From an uncultured Eubacteriales bacterium (lineage in GTDB: Bacteria > Bacillota > Clostridia > Oscillospirales > CAG-272): a stretch of DNA of 53,440 nucleotides. The stretch spans positions 1-53,440 of the forward strand of contig CABPZV010000001.1 in the NCBI GenBank assembly GCA_902462015.1, in the 5' to 3' direction. Positions 53,287-53,440 of the stretch are shown here, one piece after another. Below the pieces are notes generated by a model, which did not search any database, was not told the DNA's origin, and saw only the letters and a list, made by a program, of their open reading frames with translations. Position 1 is the first letter of the stretch. Every line of letters begins with the position of its first letter. A program made the position numbers and the translations under genes.

Positions 53287-53440
53287 TATAACTTAGGCAA
53301 GATGTCCCTGCCATTAAGGCAAGCCATTAAAACTGCCGCTTTAATGGCGATCGCCTTTCAGGCGACGGGTTACATTCACCATTCAGTGGGAGATACAATC
53401 TCCGACTGGAATGGTTGCCACGCCATTTGACGGGGCGAGC
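53287..53440 (-). repeat. Intergenic structured repeat, copy 6 (cut by window end)
   Basis: It runs from TATAACTTAGGCAAGATGTCCC through the CGCCATTAAAGC-type domain and the ATTCAGTGGGAGAT/ATCTCCGACTGGAATGG hairpin. The final TTATTGAAT end lies outside the window. It is located upstream of ftsK, about 50 bp before its start. Confidence 0.88.

Noticed and set aside
892..53440. Intergenic repeats as a CRISPR array
   Set aside because: Copies are about 150 bp long, dispersed over the window in both orientations, with no spacers and no cas genes.

Overview
The window is a 53 kb piece of a low-GC Firmicutes chromosome, most likely an anaerobic, spore-forming member of the Clostridia (Oscillospirales-like). 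This rests on gene content and order: tig-clpP-clpX, lon-ysxC, scpA-scpB-DUF2953-ytfJ-dacF, lepB-rbgA-rnhB-yraN, a SpoIIIE/FtsK translocase, a YtfJ/GerW sporulation protein, pyruvate:ferredoxin oxidoreductase, an archaeal-type phosphoglycerate mutase, and AGGAGG-like ribosome binding sites with TTGACA/TATAAT promoters spaced by 17 bp. No prophage, transposase gene, CRISPR array or rRNA was seen. Species-level assignment is not possible from reading alone.

Layout. 1-760 (-): 5' part of a membrane protein of unknown function that runs off the left edge. 1033-4512 (-): secA, then rpsU with a near-consensus promoter. 4855-11329 (+): a long probable operon apgM, lepB, rbgA, rnhB, yraN, M19 dipeptidase, thrC. 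11564-11758 (-): a DUF1540 Cys-rich miniprotein. 11879-16448 (+): a metallophosphoesterase, then tig, clpP, clpX. 16718-16791 (-): tRNA-Gly(CCC). 16832-24085 (-): an envelope-oriented operon (membrane protein, CpXC zinc protein, DJ-1 family, 5-formyl-THF cyclo-ligase, CPBP membrane protease, MltG, MscS channel). 24437-29773 (+): aminotransferase, trpS, a TagO/WecA-type transferase and an M23 protein. 29988-30665 (-): hemolysin III. 31062-32905 (+): a GntR-ABC-permease operon. 33088-36317 (-): GT2, prmC, DUF1385. 36873-40481 (-): nifJ. 40952-50001 (+): lon, ysxC, M50 protease, scpA, scpB, DUF2953, ytfJ, dacF, rluB. 50321-53236 (-): ftsK/spoIIIE.

The genes are mainly housekeeping: protein export and quality control (SecA, SPase I, trigger factor, ClpXP, Lon, two membrane proteases), envelope growth (MltG, DacF, M23, TagO-like), chromosome segregation (ScpAB, FtsK), ribosome maturation (RbgA, YsxC, RluB, S21) and central anaerobic metabolism.

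The least ordinary content is an intergenic repeat family of about 135-165 bp. There are six clear copies and two decayed ones in this window. Each clear copy has a strong central hairpin, a second variable hairpin domain, and fixed ends (TTCAATAAGGGC at one end, CCTAAGTTATA at the other). One copy sits inside the loop of a transcription terminator between the convergent genes rluB and ftsK; the arms of that terminator still match across the insert. This looks like a mobile, protein-less element and is the best lead here. Other leads are an M23 protein lacking one active-site His, an RbgA with an altered G4 motif, a possible structured secA leader, and an operator-like palindrome on the gntR promoter.
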